64,000 nt of DNA, taken from contig CM037783.1 of assembly GCA_021229015.1 (NCBI GenBank), positions 8,875,324 to 8,939,323 of the forward strand. The letters are read 5' to 3'. Made by a program: the position numbers and the translations under genes. Under the pieces are notes generated by a model that was not told the origin of the DNA, made no database searches, and was given only the letters and a program-made list of their open reading frames with translations. Positions 22,820 to 31,199 of this stretch are shown piece by piece. This stretch comes from Solen grandis. Its lineage: Eukaryota; Mollusca; Bivalvia; Adapedonta; Solenidae. Numbering within the stretch: the first letter of the stretch is position 1; each line of letters begins with the position of its first letter.

Positions 22820-23498
22820 AAGAGGCCCATGATGGCCCTAAATCGCTCACCAGAGATAAATAGAATGACCCAAGGAACATCTGTACCAAATTATTTTAAA
22901 ATCTGGCCAGTAGTTTTGAAGAAGATGATTTTTAAAGTTTTCATTTTTTGTTGTTGTTGCCATGGCAACCAGAGTTCTACATGGATCAAGTTTATTTTAG
23001 CAACTTTTGTGAAGGTTGACCCAAGGATCATCCCTGCCAAGTTTAATCAAATTCTGTCCAGTGGTTTCAGAGGAGATGTTGTTTAAAGGTTTCTCTATAT
23101 ACATATAAGGCAAATAAGCCCCGCCCCTGGCAGCCATGTTTTTTACGGATCGGAATAATTTTAGCAACTTTGGTAGAGGTTGACCCAAGGAACATCTGTA
23201 CCAAATTATTTTAAAATCTGGCCAGTAGTTTTGAAGAAGATGATTTTTAAAGTTTTCAAATTATTTTTCTTTTTGTTGCCATGGCAACCAGAGTTCTACA
23301 TGGATCAACTTTATTTTAGCACCTTTTGTAGAGCCTCACCCAAGGAACATTCCTGCCAAGTTTCATTAAATTCTGTCCAACGGTTTCAGAGGAGATGTCG
23401 TTTAAAGCAAATTGTTGACGACGCACGACGCCGGACGAAGGGCGATCCTAAAAGCTCACCTTGAGCACTTTGTGCTCAGGTGAGCTAAAAAAAAAAAA
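22820..23498 (+). repeat. dispersed element with hairpin ends (pearl/HINE-like)
   Basis: It begins AGAGGCCCATGATGGCCC (a short palindrome) with CGCTCACC, and ends CTCACCTTGAGCACTTTGTG, CTCAGGTGAGCT and an A-run; the end folds into a nested hairpin (GAGCAC/GTGCTC inside CTCACC/GGTGAG). Inside are two related ~320-bp halves (GACCCAAGGAACATCTGTACC and CCATGGCAACCAGAGTTC each occur twice). The same ends occur at 45592-45800, 54409-56062 and 62617 onward. It resembles the pearl-type dispersed tandem elements known from bivalves. Confidence 0.7.
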
Positions 23499-23579
23499 TG
23501 AGTTATTTAACGACGTTAATGTGACGTCAGGCCCTAATTGTATTAATATTGAGCAAAAATGTTTTCTCAGACTAGCAAA

Positions 23580-23819
23580 TAACCCTTTGCTGCATAGTGA
23601 CTACTTTTGACTCCTTATTACAACATAGGGCAACACAGTCAACATGAAAGTAATGCATAGCTCTAGCAGCTTTTATTGGTTCAAATGAGCATCCCAATAT
23701 ACAGATGAACAATGGACAGTCTGAAACCTGATCAGATGGCGAATTATTTGCCGGCTGATCTGGTTTCAGACTGGCCATACAAGGCTTTTCTCACTTAGAT
23801 TCCATGCAGCAAAGGGTTA
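23580..23819. mobile_element. MITE with 16-bp perfect terminal inverted repeats
   Basis: TAACCCTTTGCTGCAT (23580-23595) is the exact reverse complement of ATGCAGCAAAGGGTTA (23804-23819). Inside is an imperfect palindrome (AGTCTGAAACCTGATCAG / CTGATCTGGTTTCAGACT, about 23718-23772). The terminal TTAACCC and internal GATCAG palindrome are shared with the element at 39246-39487, so the two belong to one family. Confidence 0.85.
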
Positions 23820-24355
23820 AGCTAGGAATATCAGGCTATGTATGACAACATTTTGAAGTTTATATTTAATAAAAAGGACAAGGCTGACCGTAACAAATTG
23901 TTTGTTTGCCGTTGCCGACCAACCAACTAAAATTGCCCTGACTCAAATTTTTTTCACTGAAAAAAAATAATGTTTTCTTGCCATTTTGTCACCTTTCCAT
24001 ATTTAATGCTCTCATCAACCTTGTGGTAGTGTCCTATTATTTCTGTCTAGACGATTGATACTAACTATAATTGTCACTGAAGGTGACTCATACCCCTGCC
24101 CGGTGCTGGACCAGAAAATATAAGCTAAGTTCCATGGGCGATAACTCAATTAAGCCTTGGTGGAGGTGGAAAGTAATTAGCTCAGGCACCACTTCAATGT
24201 ATGCTCATTACATCTGTATAATTAAATGTAAAGAAAATGCAAACGTCTAACTTATCGATACTATCCATTAAGTCGCCACCTAAAGCATTTAAGGAGAAAG
24301 AAAAATTAGTTGAAATATGTTAAACATAACTTTTTGTGATGAAATAAAAAAAAAA
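23820..24355. other. non-genic stretch up to the second gap
   Basis: No gene recognised; it ends in an A-run at the gap. Confidence 0.4.
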
Positions 24356-24455
24356 NNNNNNNNNNNNNNNNNNNNNNNNNNNNNNNNNNNNNNNNNNNNN
24401 NNNNNNNNNNNNNNNNNNNNNNNNNNNNNNNNNNNNNNNNNNNNNNNNNNNNNNN
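24356..24455. other. assembly gap (100 N)
   Basis: Exactly 100 N. It hides the left boundary, and probably the left terminal repeat, of the AT-rich Polinton. Confidence 0.99.
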
Positions 24456-24468
24456 CGGATTTTATCCG
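24456..24468. repeat. covarying hairpin: CGGAT-TTT-ATCCG
   Basis: 5-bp stem, followed by GCTGTGAAACAT; reverse polarity relative to most copies. Directly at the gap edge. Confidence 0.8.
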
Positions 24469-24526
24469 GCTGTGAAACATTAAACATTAAAAAATGTTTC
24501 ACTGTGTTTCACAGCTGTTCCATAGC

Positions 24527-24541
24527 TGGAACAAAGTTCCA
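24527..24541. repeat. covarying hairpin: TGGAAC-AAA-GTTCCA
   Basis: 6-bp stem 17 bp before the capsid start codon, preceded by TGTTTCACAGCTGTTCCATA. Confidence 0.85.
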
Positions 24542-24557
24542 TTTTTCCCTCTAAAAA

Positions 24558-25783
24558 ATGGCAGCTTACGGAGAAAAACTAAACCCATACAGAAGAATAA
24601 GAGAACCTAGAGGTATTAGAGGTATTCGTCAAAGTGTTGTAATAAGCAATAATCCTTCAACCATTGATCAAAATCAACAATTGTTAGTAAGATTTCCTAA
24701 TCTAAGTGGTAATGATGTTATTGTTCCTGGAACAACAAGATTAGCATTTGAAATTGAAATCAAAAGTGATAGTGATGCAAATGCAACAATATATCCAAAC
24801 ATAGGAAGATCAATAATTAAGAAAACAACAATAAAAATATCTGGAAATGAAGTAATGTCAATTGATGATAGTGATATATATCATTGTTATATTGATTTAT
24901 GGAAGTCTACTACAGAACGTGAAAATATGGCATACCAAGGAATTGGTAAAATAAACATGTTAAGACATAGAGTTGGAGCTGGTAATGCTTCCTCAATACA
25001 CAAGATGAAGCTATTGTAAAAGCTTATGGAAATAGATTTTGTATTCCTCTAGATTTTGAATTATTAGAATCACATATGCCTTTTTATCAAGCGGTCTAGG
25101 AGATAGACTTGAATATGAACTTACATTTAATGATTATAATAATGTAGTTAAATCTAGTGATAATAATGCTTCTTATGTTATTAAGAATATTTGTTTAGAA
25201 TTTGAAAGTGTTTCTGATGTTGAATTAGCTAGAATAATTAGAAATAGATTTAGTGGTAAGATGGTTATTTTATATGATAGAATACTTAGACATAGGAAAA
25301 TAACAAAAAACAAATCTGATACACTTTGGAATATTAATCTAAATGTTCCGGCTAGAAGTATGAAAGGTATTCTAATGTTATTTGAAGATCCGGATAGAGC
25401 ATCAACAGAACATTATTTTAATCCTAAAATAACAAAAGTAGAAATAACAATAGAAGGAGTTCCAAATCAACTATACAGTCAAGGAATGAGAGCTTATCAA
25501 CAGTGGGATGAGATAAAAAAATTCTTTGCTTTTAATTCAAAAGATGATAAAGAAAATTAGTAAGATGATAAAAAAATTAAATTTCACCAATGTAACATTA
25601 GAAAAATATCTAACAAACAGTTATGCATTATGGTTAGATTTACGTTCAACGGATGATAACTCTCTACATGGTTCAGGGAGAAGAATTGAAAATGCATCAG
25701 AAGGTATAACTATACAAAAACAAAAAGTCAATAAATTTTTTTTTACAAAAATTTTAATTTTTTGTTTCACAGCTGTTCCATAG
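24558..25783 (+). pseudogene. Polinton major capsid protein (double jelly-roll type), frameshifted
   Basis: The start is at 24558 (AAAAAATGG context). The first frame (to 25019) carries NIGRSIIKKTTIKI, IDDSDIYHCYIDLW and AYQGIG; the second, partly read from about 25100 to 25560, carries ILYDRILRHRKITKN, LNVPARSMKGILMLFEDP and ITKVEITIEGVPNQLYSQGM; the third (to 25783) carries ALWLDLRSTDDNSLHGSGRR. I recognise these blocks from double jelly-roll capsid proteins of animal Polintons. Frame changes occur near 25005, near 25100 and near 25550, each consistent with one- or two-base indels. The intact protein would be near 400 residues. It is described as pieces only. Confidence 0.75.
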
Positions 25784-25794
25784 TGAAGTATATA

Positions 25795-25934
25795 AATTAC
25801 TAAATAATTACTAAGTATTACTAAATAATTATTATATATGCCTTAAATAATTACTAAATAATTACTAAATAATTACTATATATGCCTTAAATAATTACTA
25901 AATAATTACTAAGTATTACTAAATAATAAATTAA
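25795..25934 (+). repeat. AT-rich tandem repeat before the ATPase gene
   Basis: Repeated TAAATAATTAC words with two copies of ATATATGCCTTAAATAATTA. It may carry the promoter of the ATPase gene; that is inference. Confidence 0.7.
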
Positions 25935-25937
25935 AAA

Positions 25938-26585
25938 ATGGAACTACGAAACGGCTGTATAACACTACCTAAATATCCACACTGTGCAATTATCTGTGGA
26001 CAAACTGGATGTGGAAAAACAGAATTTGTTTTAGATCTTTTAGAAAATGAATATACATGTGTATTCAATTATATTATTATACTATGTCCTACTATTCAAT
26101 GGAATGAAGCATATAAAAATAGACAATGGATTGGTGATATTAGAAATCCAAAAACAAAGAATTTAATAATTGTTAATCCTATTGTTAATGGAGAAGAAAA
26201 AATACAAGAATTATTAAGAATATTCTTTAATAAATATCAAGGAAAACCAACACTATATATTATAGATGACTGTAGTGCAACTAAACAATTAACAAAGAAA
26301 AAGGATATGTTATCAGAATTAGCTTTTTCAGGTAGACATGCTGAACAAAGTGTATGGGTTATTTCACAAAGATATAATTCAGTTTTAAAAGATCTTAGAG
26401 AACAGACAAAATGGTTATGTATTTTTTATACTAAAGACAGGGATAGTTTTGAAAACTGTCTAAGAGAAAATGATGTTATCCCTACACTAGAAGAAAGAGA
26501 AAGAATTAAAGAAGAATTGAAAAAAAAGAAACATAGTAAATTAATTTTAAAAACTGATCAACCTACAAATTATTTAGTTGTTTAA
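25938..26585 (+). CDS. Polinton genome-packaging ATPase (FtsK/HerA, A32-like)
   Basis: An intact 215-codon frame. The Walker A motif GQTGCGKT is at residues 21-28 and the Walker B LYIIDDCSA near 106-114 (Asp110-Asp111). A downstream SGRHAEQSVWVISQ block is the sensor region with the polar residue (Gln) typical of A32-type packaging ATPases. The family pumps virus DNA into preformed capsids using ATP. Length is normal for Polinton ATPases. The start codon has the AAAAAATGG context shared by the element's genes. It is the best-preserved gene of the element. Confidence 0.85.
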   Translation: MELRNGCITLPKYPHCAIICGQTGCGKTEFVLDLLENEYTCVFNYIIILCPTIQWNEAYKNRQWIGDIRNPKTKNLIIVNPIVNGEEKIQELLRIFFNKYQGKPTLYIIDDCSATKQLTKKKDMLSELAFSGRHAEQSVWVISQRYNSVLKDLREQTKWLCIFYTKDRDSFENCLRENDVIPTLEERERIKEELKKKKHSKLILKTDQPTNYLVV

Positions 26586-26617
26586 TGTTTCACTGTGTTT
26601 CACAGCTGTTCCATAGC

Positions 26618-26632
26618 TGGAACTTTGTTCCA
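26618..26632. repeat. covarying hairpin: TGGAAC-TTT-GTTCCA
   Basis: 6-bp stem in the ATPase downstream region, preceded by AGC and followed by TAGTG. Confidence 0.85.
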
Positions 26633-26646
26633 TAGTGCTACACAGC

Positions 26647-26659
26647 CGGACTTTGTCCG
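26647..26659. repeat. covarying hairpin: CGGAC-TTT-GTCCG
   Basis: 5-bp stem, 15 bp after the previous hairpin and just before the ATG at 26667. Confidence 0.85.
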
Positions 26660-26822
26660 TATTAAAATGGAGATTTTGTTTAACAGCTTGTCTGTATTAA
26701 ATCTTTTTACCAATATATGTATTTTAAATTTTATAGGTTATTTTAGTTATAAATATATAACAATTGTAAATCAATATTTTATTTATGAAAAATATTTTAA
26801 AACTGTTTTTAATTTTTTAAAA

Positions 26823-27440
26823 ATGAATGCTGAAGAAATTTTAAAGGATAAATTAGAAACACCAAATCCACAGAATTGCTCCTTAGCTGGACAAAGTCCA
26901 CAGAATGCTACGGAACGGCTGTTACATATACATAATGAAAATGAAAAAAGAGAAAGACTTTTAGCTCTTGTTTCTGGAGGAATGAGTAAACAATATTTAG
27001 GAAAAGAAATCTCAATTTTAGATATTGAAAAATTACCAGATGAAGAAATTGATAAATTATATATTCGATATGAAGCTAAATTAGGATCAACAATGACAAA
27101 AACTTTAGGGAATTCTTTTATTAATTTATATGTTATGGGAGTGTCTAAATATTTTAAAGTTAAAAATCAACCTAAATTAATAGAAGATTTAAATGAAGAT
27201 CCTTTTTTAAATAATGCTTTAAATTCTTTATGTTGTGAATTGTATTATAAATATGGAATGTTTCTTGCTCCTTTTACAACAGTATTAACAACAATAGAAA
27301 ATATTGATTTTACTGAAAGTAAAAATGATTTTAAGCAAAGTCCAGACTTTGTCCATAATGCTCCGCAGCTGTTCCATAGTCCACAACCAGAAAAAAAGGA
27401 AGATCCACAACCAGAACTTTGTACCGTTAAAAATGAGTGA
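26823..27440 (+). CDS. conserved Polinton protein of unknown function
   Basis: From the ATG at 26823 the product is about 205 residues: MNAEEILKDKLE, then RERLLALVSGGMSKQYLGKE, then IDKLYIRYEAKLGSTMTKTL and CELYYKYGMFLAPFTTVL. I recognise this as a hypothetical protein recurring in Polinton-type elements; its role is unknown (possibly structural). The frame is also open upstream to an ATG at 26667 in the same AAAATGG context, which would add a hydrophobic N-terminus of 52 residues; I prefer 26823 because the conserved part starts there. Two hairpin-repeat insertions lie inside (26888-26900 and about 27336-27379). The stop overlaps the start of the next gene by 8 bp. Confidence 0.65.
   Translation: MNAEEILKDKLETPNPQNCSLAGQSPQNATERLLHIHNENEKRERLLALVSGGMSKQYLGKEISILDIEKLPDEEIDKLYIRYEAKLGSTMTKTLGNSFINLYVMGVSKYFKVKNQPKLIEDLNEDPFLNNALNSLCCELYYKYGMFLAPFTTVLTTIENIDFTESKNDFKQSPDFVHNAPQLFHSPQPEKKEDPQPELCTVKNE
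26888..26900. repeat. covarying hairpin inside a gene: TGGAC-AAA-GTCCA
   Basis: Lies within the coding frame as ...LAGQSPQ..., a different reading phase from most other coding copies. Confidence 0.8.
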
Positions 27441-27822
27441 AGTACAAAATCCAGATCCTGTTAAAAAAAGTAAAAACCCAAAAAGAGTTGAAGCTGGTAA
27501 AAGAATTGCAGAAGCAAAAAAAATAAAAGCTGAATTAAAAAGAAAAGAAATGGAAGAAATAAAGAAAGAAAACATTCAATTAAAATCTATTACAAAAGAG
27601 GATGATGAAGTTAAAGAAGTTCAACATAGTGTTTCACAGTTGGATTTCATCCGTGTAAATATATACAAAAATTATATACCTTTATGTTTAGTCGGAGTTT
27701 TTGGATTAGGATTATATATATATAATTCTAAACAAGTAATGTTTCACAGCCGTTCCGTAAACCACATACAACCTAAGAAAGAAATTAAACCACAAGAAAA
27801 AGTTGATCCATTTGATCTTTAG
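27433..27822 (+). CDS. small single-pass membrane protein of the Polinton
   Basis: The ATG at 27433 (AAAAATGAG) overlaps the previous stop. The product of about 129 residues starts with a basic helix (NPKRVEAGKRIAEAKK), continues with a lysine/glutamate coiled coil, and has one hydrophobic segment (YIPLCLVGVFGLGLYIY) near residue 80. I know similar small membrane proteins with KRVEAG-type starts from Polinton-like elements. One hairpin repeat (27641-27653, read as SQLDFIR) lies just before the membrane segment and a half copy (27741-27760) just after. Function unknown. Confidence 0.6.
   Translation: MSEVQNPDPVKKSKNPKRVEAGKRIAEAKKIKAELKRKEMEEIKKENIQLKSITKEDDEVKEVQHSVSQLDFIRVNIYKNYIPLCLVGVFGLGLYIYNSKQVMFHSRSVNHIQPKKEIKPQEKVDPFDL
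27641..27653. repeat. covarying hairpin inside a gene: TGGAT-TTC-ATCCG
   Basis: The stem keeps pairing with one T-G wobble. In frame it reads SQLDFIR, the same phase as SQPDFVR at 28554. Confidence 0.75.
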
Positions 27823-27833
27823 TGCTCCGCAGC

Positions 27834-27848
27834 TGGAACTTTGTTCCA
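27834..27848. repeat. covarying hairpin: TGGAAC-TTT-GTTCCA
   Basis: 6-bp stem, 12 bp after a stop codon; could act as a 3'-end signal. Confidence 0.85.
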
Positions 27849-27887
27849 TAGTATTCCGTAGCTTAACACAAATTTGTTTTCTAAAAA

Positions 27888-28115
27888 ATGGCGGATGAAA
27901 AACAAATTGTTAATACAGCTTATCATGCAGGAGTAGTTTCTGTTTTAACAATTGGTTATGCAGAAATAATTAAAAAGGTTTTAAGAAAACCTGCTCCTAG
28001 AGTAGATTTAAATTTTAGTGATGTTTCAATGTTAACTATTGATATTCTTCTAGCTACTTATACAAGAGATATGTTGGTTAAACAAGGTATTATTCCTGCT
28101 GATATTATGAAGTAG
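27888..28115 (+). CDS. small conserved Polinton protein with hydrophobic helix
   Basis: 75 codons, intact. AYHAGVVSVLTIGYAEIIKK near the N-terminus is a likely membrane helix; the C-terminus is ATYTRDMLVKQGIIPADIMK. The start has the AAAAAATGG context. I recognise the C-terminal pattern TRD-x-LVKQGIIPADI from hypothetical proteins of Polinton-type elements; its function is unknown. Confidence 0.65.
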   Translation: MADEKQIVNTAYHAGVVSVLTIGYAEIIKKVLRKPAPRVDLNFSDVSMLTIDILLATYTRDMLVKQGIIPADIMK

Positions 28116-28132
28116 TGGAACTTTTTGTTCCA
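28116..28132. repeat. covarying hairpin: TGGAAC-T5-GTTCCA
   Basis: Starts at the base after a stop codon (TAG at 28113-28115); 6-bp stem with a 5-T loop. Confidence 0.85.
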
Positions 28133-28140
28133 TAATGCTA

Positions 28141-28153
28141 CGGACAAAGTCCG
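28141..28153. repeat. covarying hairpin: CGGAC-AAA-GTCCG
   Basis: Intergenic copy with reverse polarity, followed by GCTGTGAAACAC. Confidence 0.85.
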
Positions 28154-28173
28154 GCTGTGAAACACTACGCAGC

Positions 28174-28186
28174 TGGATTTAATCCA
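28174..28186. repeat. covarying hairpin: TGGAT-TTA-ATCCA
   Basis: 5-bp stem, 6 bp before the ATG of the next gene. Confidence 0.8.
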
Positions 28187-28192
28187 TATAAA

Positions 28193-28708
28193 ATGGCAAG
28201 TGCAATAGCGATGATGATTGGTGGAGCAGTGGTTAATGCATTTTCATTTTCAGGTAGTAATTATTTATTTTCTCATATTGGTAAAAAGGATGCTGATGAA
28301 GAGAAAAAAAGACATGATAGAGCAATGGAACAATTACAAGCTGCACGTGATGAATGGAATAAAGAAAGAACACAAAGATTAGATTTTTTAAATGAACAAA
28401 TGAAAAAGGAACAACACTCTAAACAAACCTTTGAAGATGTTGATGAATCAATGAAAGAATATTATTATGCAACTGGTGGTGATAAAACTGATAATGTTTC
28501 ACAATTAGAACCTTTATCTAGTGTTTCACAGCCGTTCCGTAGTGGTTCCCAGCCGGACTTTGTCCGTAAAGAACCTACATTAAGTGATTTTTATACTCCT
28601 TCTGAAGATCAAAAAAATAGAGAGATTATATTTATTATTGGTGGAATGATTAATTTTGTTATAATTATTTTACATTGTTATCTATTGTTGTTTTACCTAT
28701 TCCTTTAA
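28193..28708 (+). CDS. Polinton membrane/coiled-coil protein
   Basis: The ATG at 28193 (TATAAAATGG context) is preferred over an in-frame ATG at 28157 that lies inside a hairpin repeat. The product of about 171 residues has an N-terminal hydrophobic helix (AIAMMIGGAVVNAFSFSG), then a charged helix (RHDRAMEQLQAARDEWNKER), then DVDESMKEYYYATG. A hairpin repeat (28554-28566) read as SQPDFVRK precedes a C-terminal hydrophobic tail. I recognise the first 110 residues as a recurring Polinton hypothetical protein; the part after the hairpin may be a later extension. Function unknown. Confidence 0.6.
   Translation: MASAIAMMIGGAVVNAFSFSGSNYLFSHIGKKDADEEKKRHDRAMEQLQAARDEWNKERTQRLDFLNEQMKKEQHSKQTFEDVDESMKEYYYATGGDKTDNVSQLEPLSSVSQPFRSGSQPDFVRKEPTLSDFYTPSEDQKNREIIFIIGGMINFVIIILHCYLLLFYLFL
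28554..28566. repeat. covarying hairpin inside a gene: CGGAC-TTT-GTCCG
   Basis: Read in frame as SQPDFVR; preceded by GTTTCACAGCCGTTCCGTAG, a copy that has lost one stem arm and the loop. Confidence 0.85.
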
Positions 28709-29479
28709 TTTCTTTACTTCAGAATCTTTTTTTTATATCTATTGAAGTAAAAGAATAAGCTTTACTTCTTAAATAAACTATTTCAGTCATTATACTACCA
28801 TTTAATTTTTAAACCTTACTTTTTTATTTTTTTCTGAATAAGTGGATGATCTTTAGGATAGTCCGATGTATCCAAATTTCATCTTTTTTTTTAAATCTAT
28901 AAACATCTTTAGTTTTAATTGATAAGAAGATACTATCCGTATCTGAAGCAACTAGTTCATTATCTTTCCATAGTTTGTTAACAACATCATAATAAAATTG
29001 ATACATTAAAATTTAAAACAAAATTAATTGAATTTTAAAAGTAGGTTTATTTATATATTTTTTTACTTCTTCTACATTTGTTAATAGTTTAACTTCATTT
29101 CTTCCTCTTATATTTTCTAAAGTCTTTCCATAGAAACTATTATTCATTAACTTCCATAAATCTTTTTCAAAAGCAGATTTAGATTTAGTTCTTTGTTCAG
29201 TTTTATAATTTTTTTTTAAAAAATTTTAAACCTTTTTTCATTCCTAATTTTATATACTCTTTTAAAATTGAATGATGTACAATATATTTCTTTTTATCTT
29301 TTAAAGTAAGAAATAATTTTTCTTCTTTACCTACTGGTTTATCTCCTAATAATCTTAATTGATAAGGGGATAGATCTTCTTTTTTTACACTAATCTTTTC
29401 TGGGGCTAAAGGATATTTGTTTGTTTTCTTTTTACACTCTTCTGTATACTCTAAATCACATTCAATTATACAACCTCTA

Positions 29480-29492
29480 CGGGCAGAGCCCG
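29480..29492. repeat. covarying hairpin inside polB: CGGGC-AGA-GCCCG
   Basis: A G-C pair replaces the usual A-T pair in the stem. On the polymerase strand it reads KQPGSAR. Confidence 0.75.
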
Positions 29493-30559
29493 GCTGCTTT
29501 GCATTACCCTTTAGAATTTTTTTATAATAATTAGGATCTTTTTCCCATTTAAAATCATTAGTTGGTAAAGGTTGAGACATTGCCCATCCATAAAGATTAT
29601 TAGCATCTAAATATAATAAGAATTTTTCTTCTAAGAATTCACTTAAATCACCACCATTATCAAATATTTCTTTTGCTTCTTTTTGTTCATTTTCATCTAA
29701 AATTCTTTTTCCATTATCATAGTTAGAAGTATATTTGTTAAAAGCTTTTACATGTCTAGGACCTAATACTCCTGAAAATCCACCTCTTATTCCCTTTTCA
29801 AATATTAATATCATATCATAATCAGTTAATAATTCTAACTTTACACCAGTATATTTTAGTCCACATTGCCATGTTAATCCTGGAGCAGAGTAACAATAAC
29901 AAGGATCTATTTCATGATGTTTTAAGAAGAAACTTCTAAATTTTTCAAATGCATCAGCTAAAATAAGAACATCAGTTTTTAAATATAATTCATGATAATC
30001 TTTTAAAGTTTTACAATTATAATATTTCCAAACTTTTTGTGCATGATTATATTCTTCTTCAGATATTCCATCTTTTTTAAGTGTAGAATAAAACTTTTCT
30101 TTTGGTGGTAATTTAGTTTCTTCTAATCTTTCTATAGAATCTATATATTCATAAGGATAGAATCCTTTTTGTTTTAATAGTGAAACATTGTTAAACAGTA
30201 AGGTTTTACTTGTATCACCATTAAACTTACTTTCTAAAATAGGAAATTCATCCATTGATTTAGCTATATCTGATAACCCTTTACTCATAAATCTATAAGA
30301 ATCTAAGAATCTTAATTTTTTATAATATGATCCATATTCTATAGAAATATATTCTTCTGAATTTTTTGAAAGAAGTTTTACTTTATTCCATTTATCTTCA
30401 TATTTCATAAATTCTTCAATTAGAAAATGGAAATCATAATTGGATCCATTATGAAAAAATACAGGTAATAACTTTGTTACTTTACCTTCTTTAGTATTAC
30501 ATGATTGACATGCTGCTCCTCTATATTTACCAGAAAGATGATCATGTTCTCTTACTTTA

Positions 30560-30572
30560 CGGACTTTGTCCG
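30560..30572. repeat. covarying hairpin inside polB: CGGAC-TTT-GTCCG
   Basis: On the polymerase strand it reads VSHPDKVRK, just ahead of the REHDHLSG motif; it is flanked by GATGTGAAACAT. Confidence 0.85.
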
Positions 30573-31186
30573 GATGTGAAACATTATAATTACCACATTC
30601 ATCATTAAATTTCTTTTCACAAATATAACATTCAGTTGCTTCTTGAAATTCTTTTTCTTTATACTTACTTAATGTTGGTGTTTTCTTTTCATTAATATAT
30701 ATCTTTTTATTTATTTCTTTAAATATCTCCATTATTTTTTCCATATATTTTTCTATTGCATCATTTCCAACATAAGAAAAGTATTGTGATTTATATATAT
30801 TTGGATAATTAGATTTAACATATATACCATAACTATTTACTTCTTGTTTAAATATTTTATTTTTATAAGATTTATTAGGATTTGATTCAGTAGTAGATAA
30901 AGGAATATTACATGATTCAAAATCAGAATATATAACAAATGGTAATTTATTTTTGAAATGATAATTTTTAAATTCAAGAATATTCTTTCCTGGTTCAAGC
31001 ATTATAGATCTACAAGCTTCATTATCATAACATATTTCTTTATGTTTTTCTAATGTTGTTTTCCTTTGAAATCCTTGTAAACAATTTCTACATGTAAATT
31101 GTTTATTATTATTCTTATCACATCTAAAACTATCTAAATTTTTAATTAAACAATAATGAGTAATGACATTATTTTTAGACTCATTA

Positions 31187-31199
31187 TGGACAGAGTCCA
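31187..31199. repeat. covarying hairpin inside polB: TGGAC-AGA-GTCCA
   Basis: On the polymerase strand it reads TQLDSVH in the same phase as the other two polymerase copies; flanked by GCTGCGTAGCAT. Confidence 0.8.

Noticed and set aside
28157..28192. ATG at 28157 as the start of the Polinton membrane protein
   Set aside because: It lies inside a hairpin repeat (GTGAAACACTACGCAGC); the ATG at 28193 has the start context of the element's other genes and begins the conserved part.
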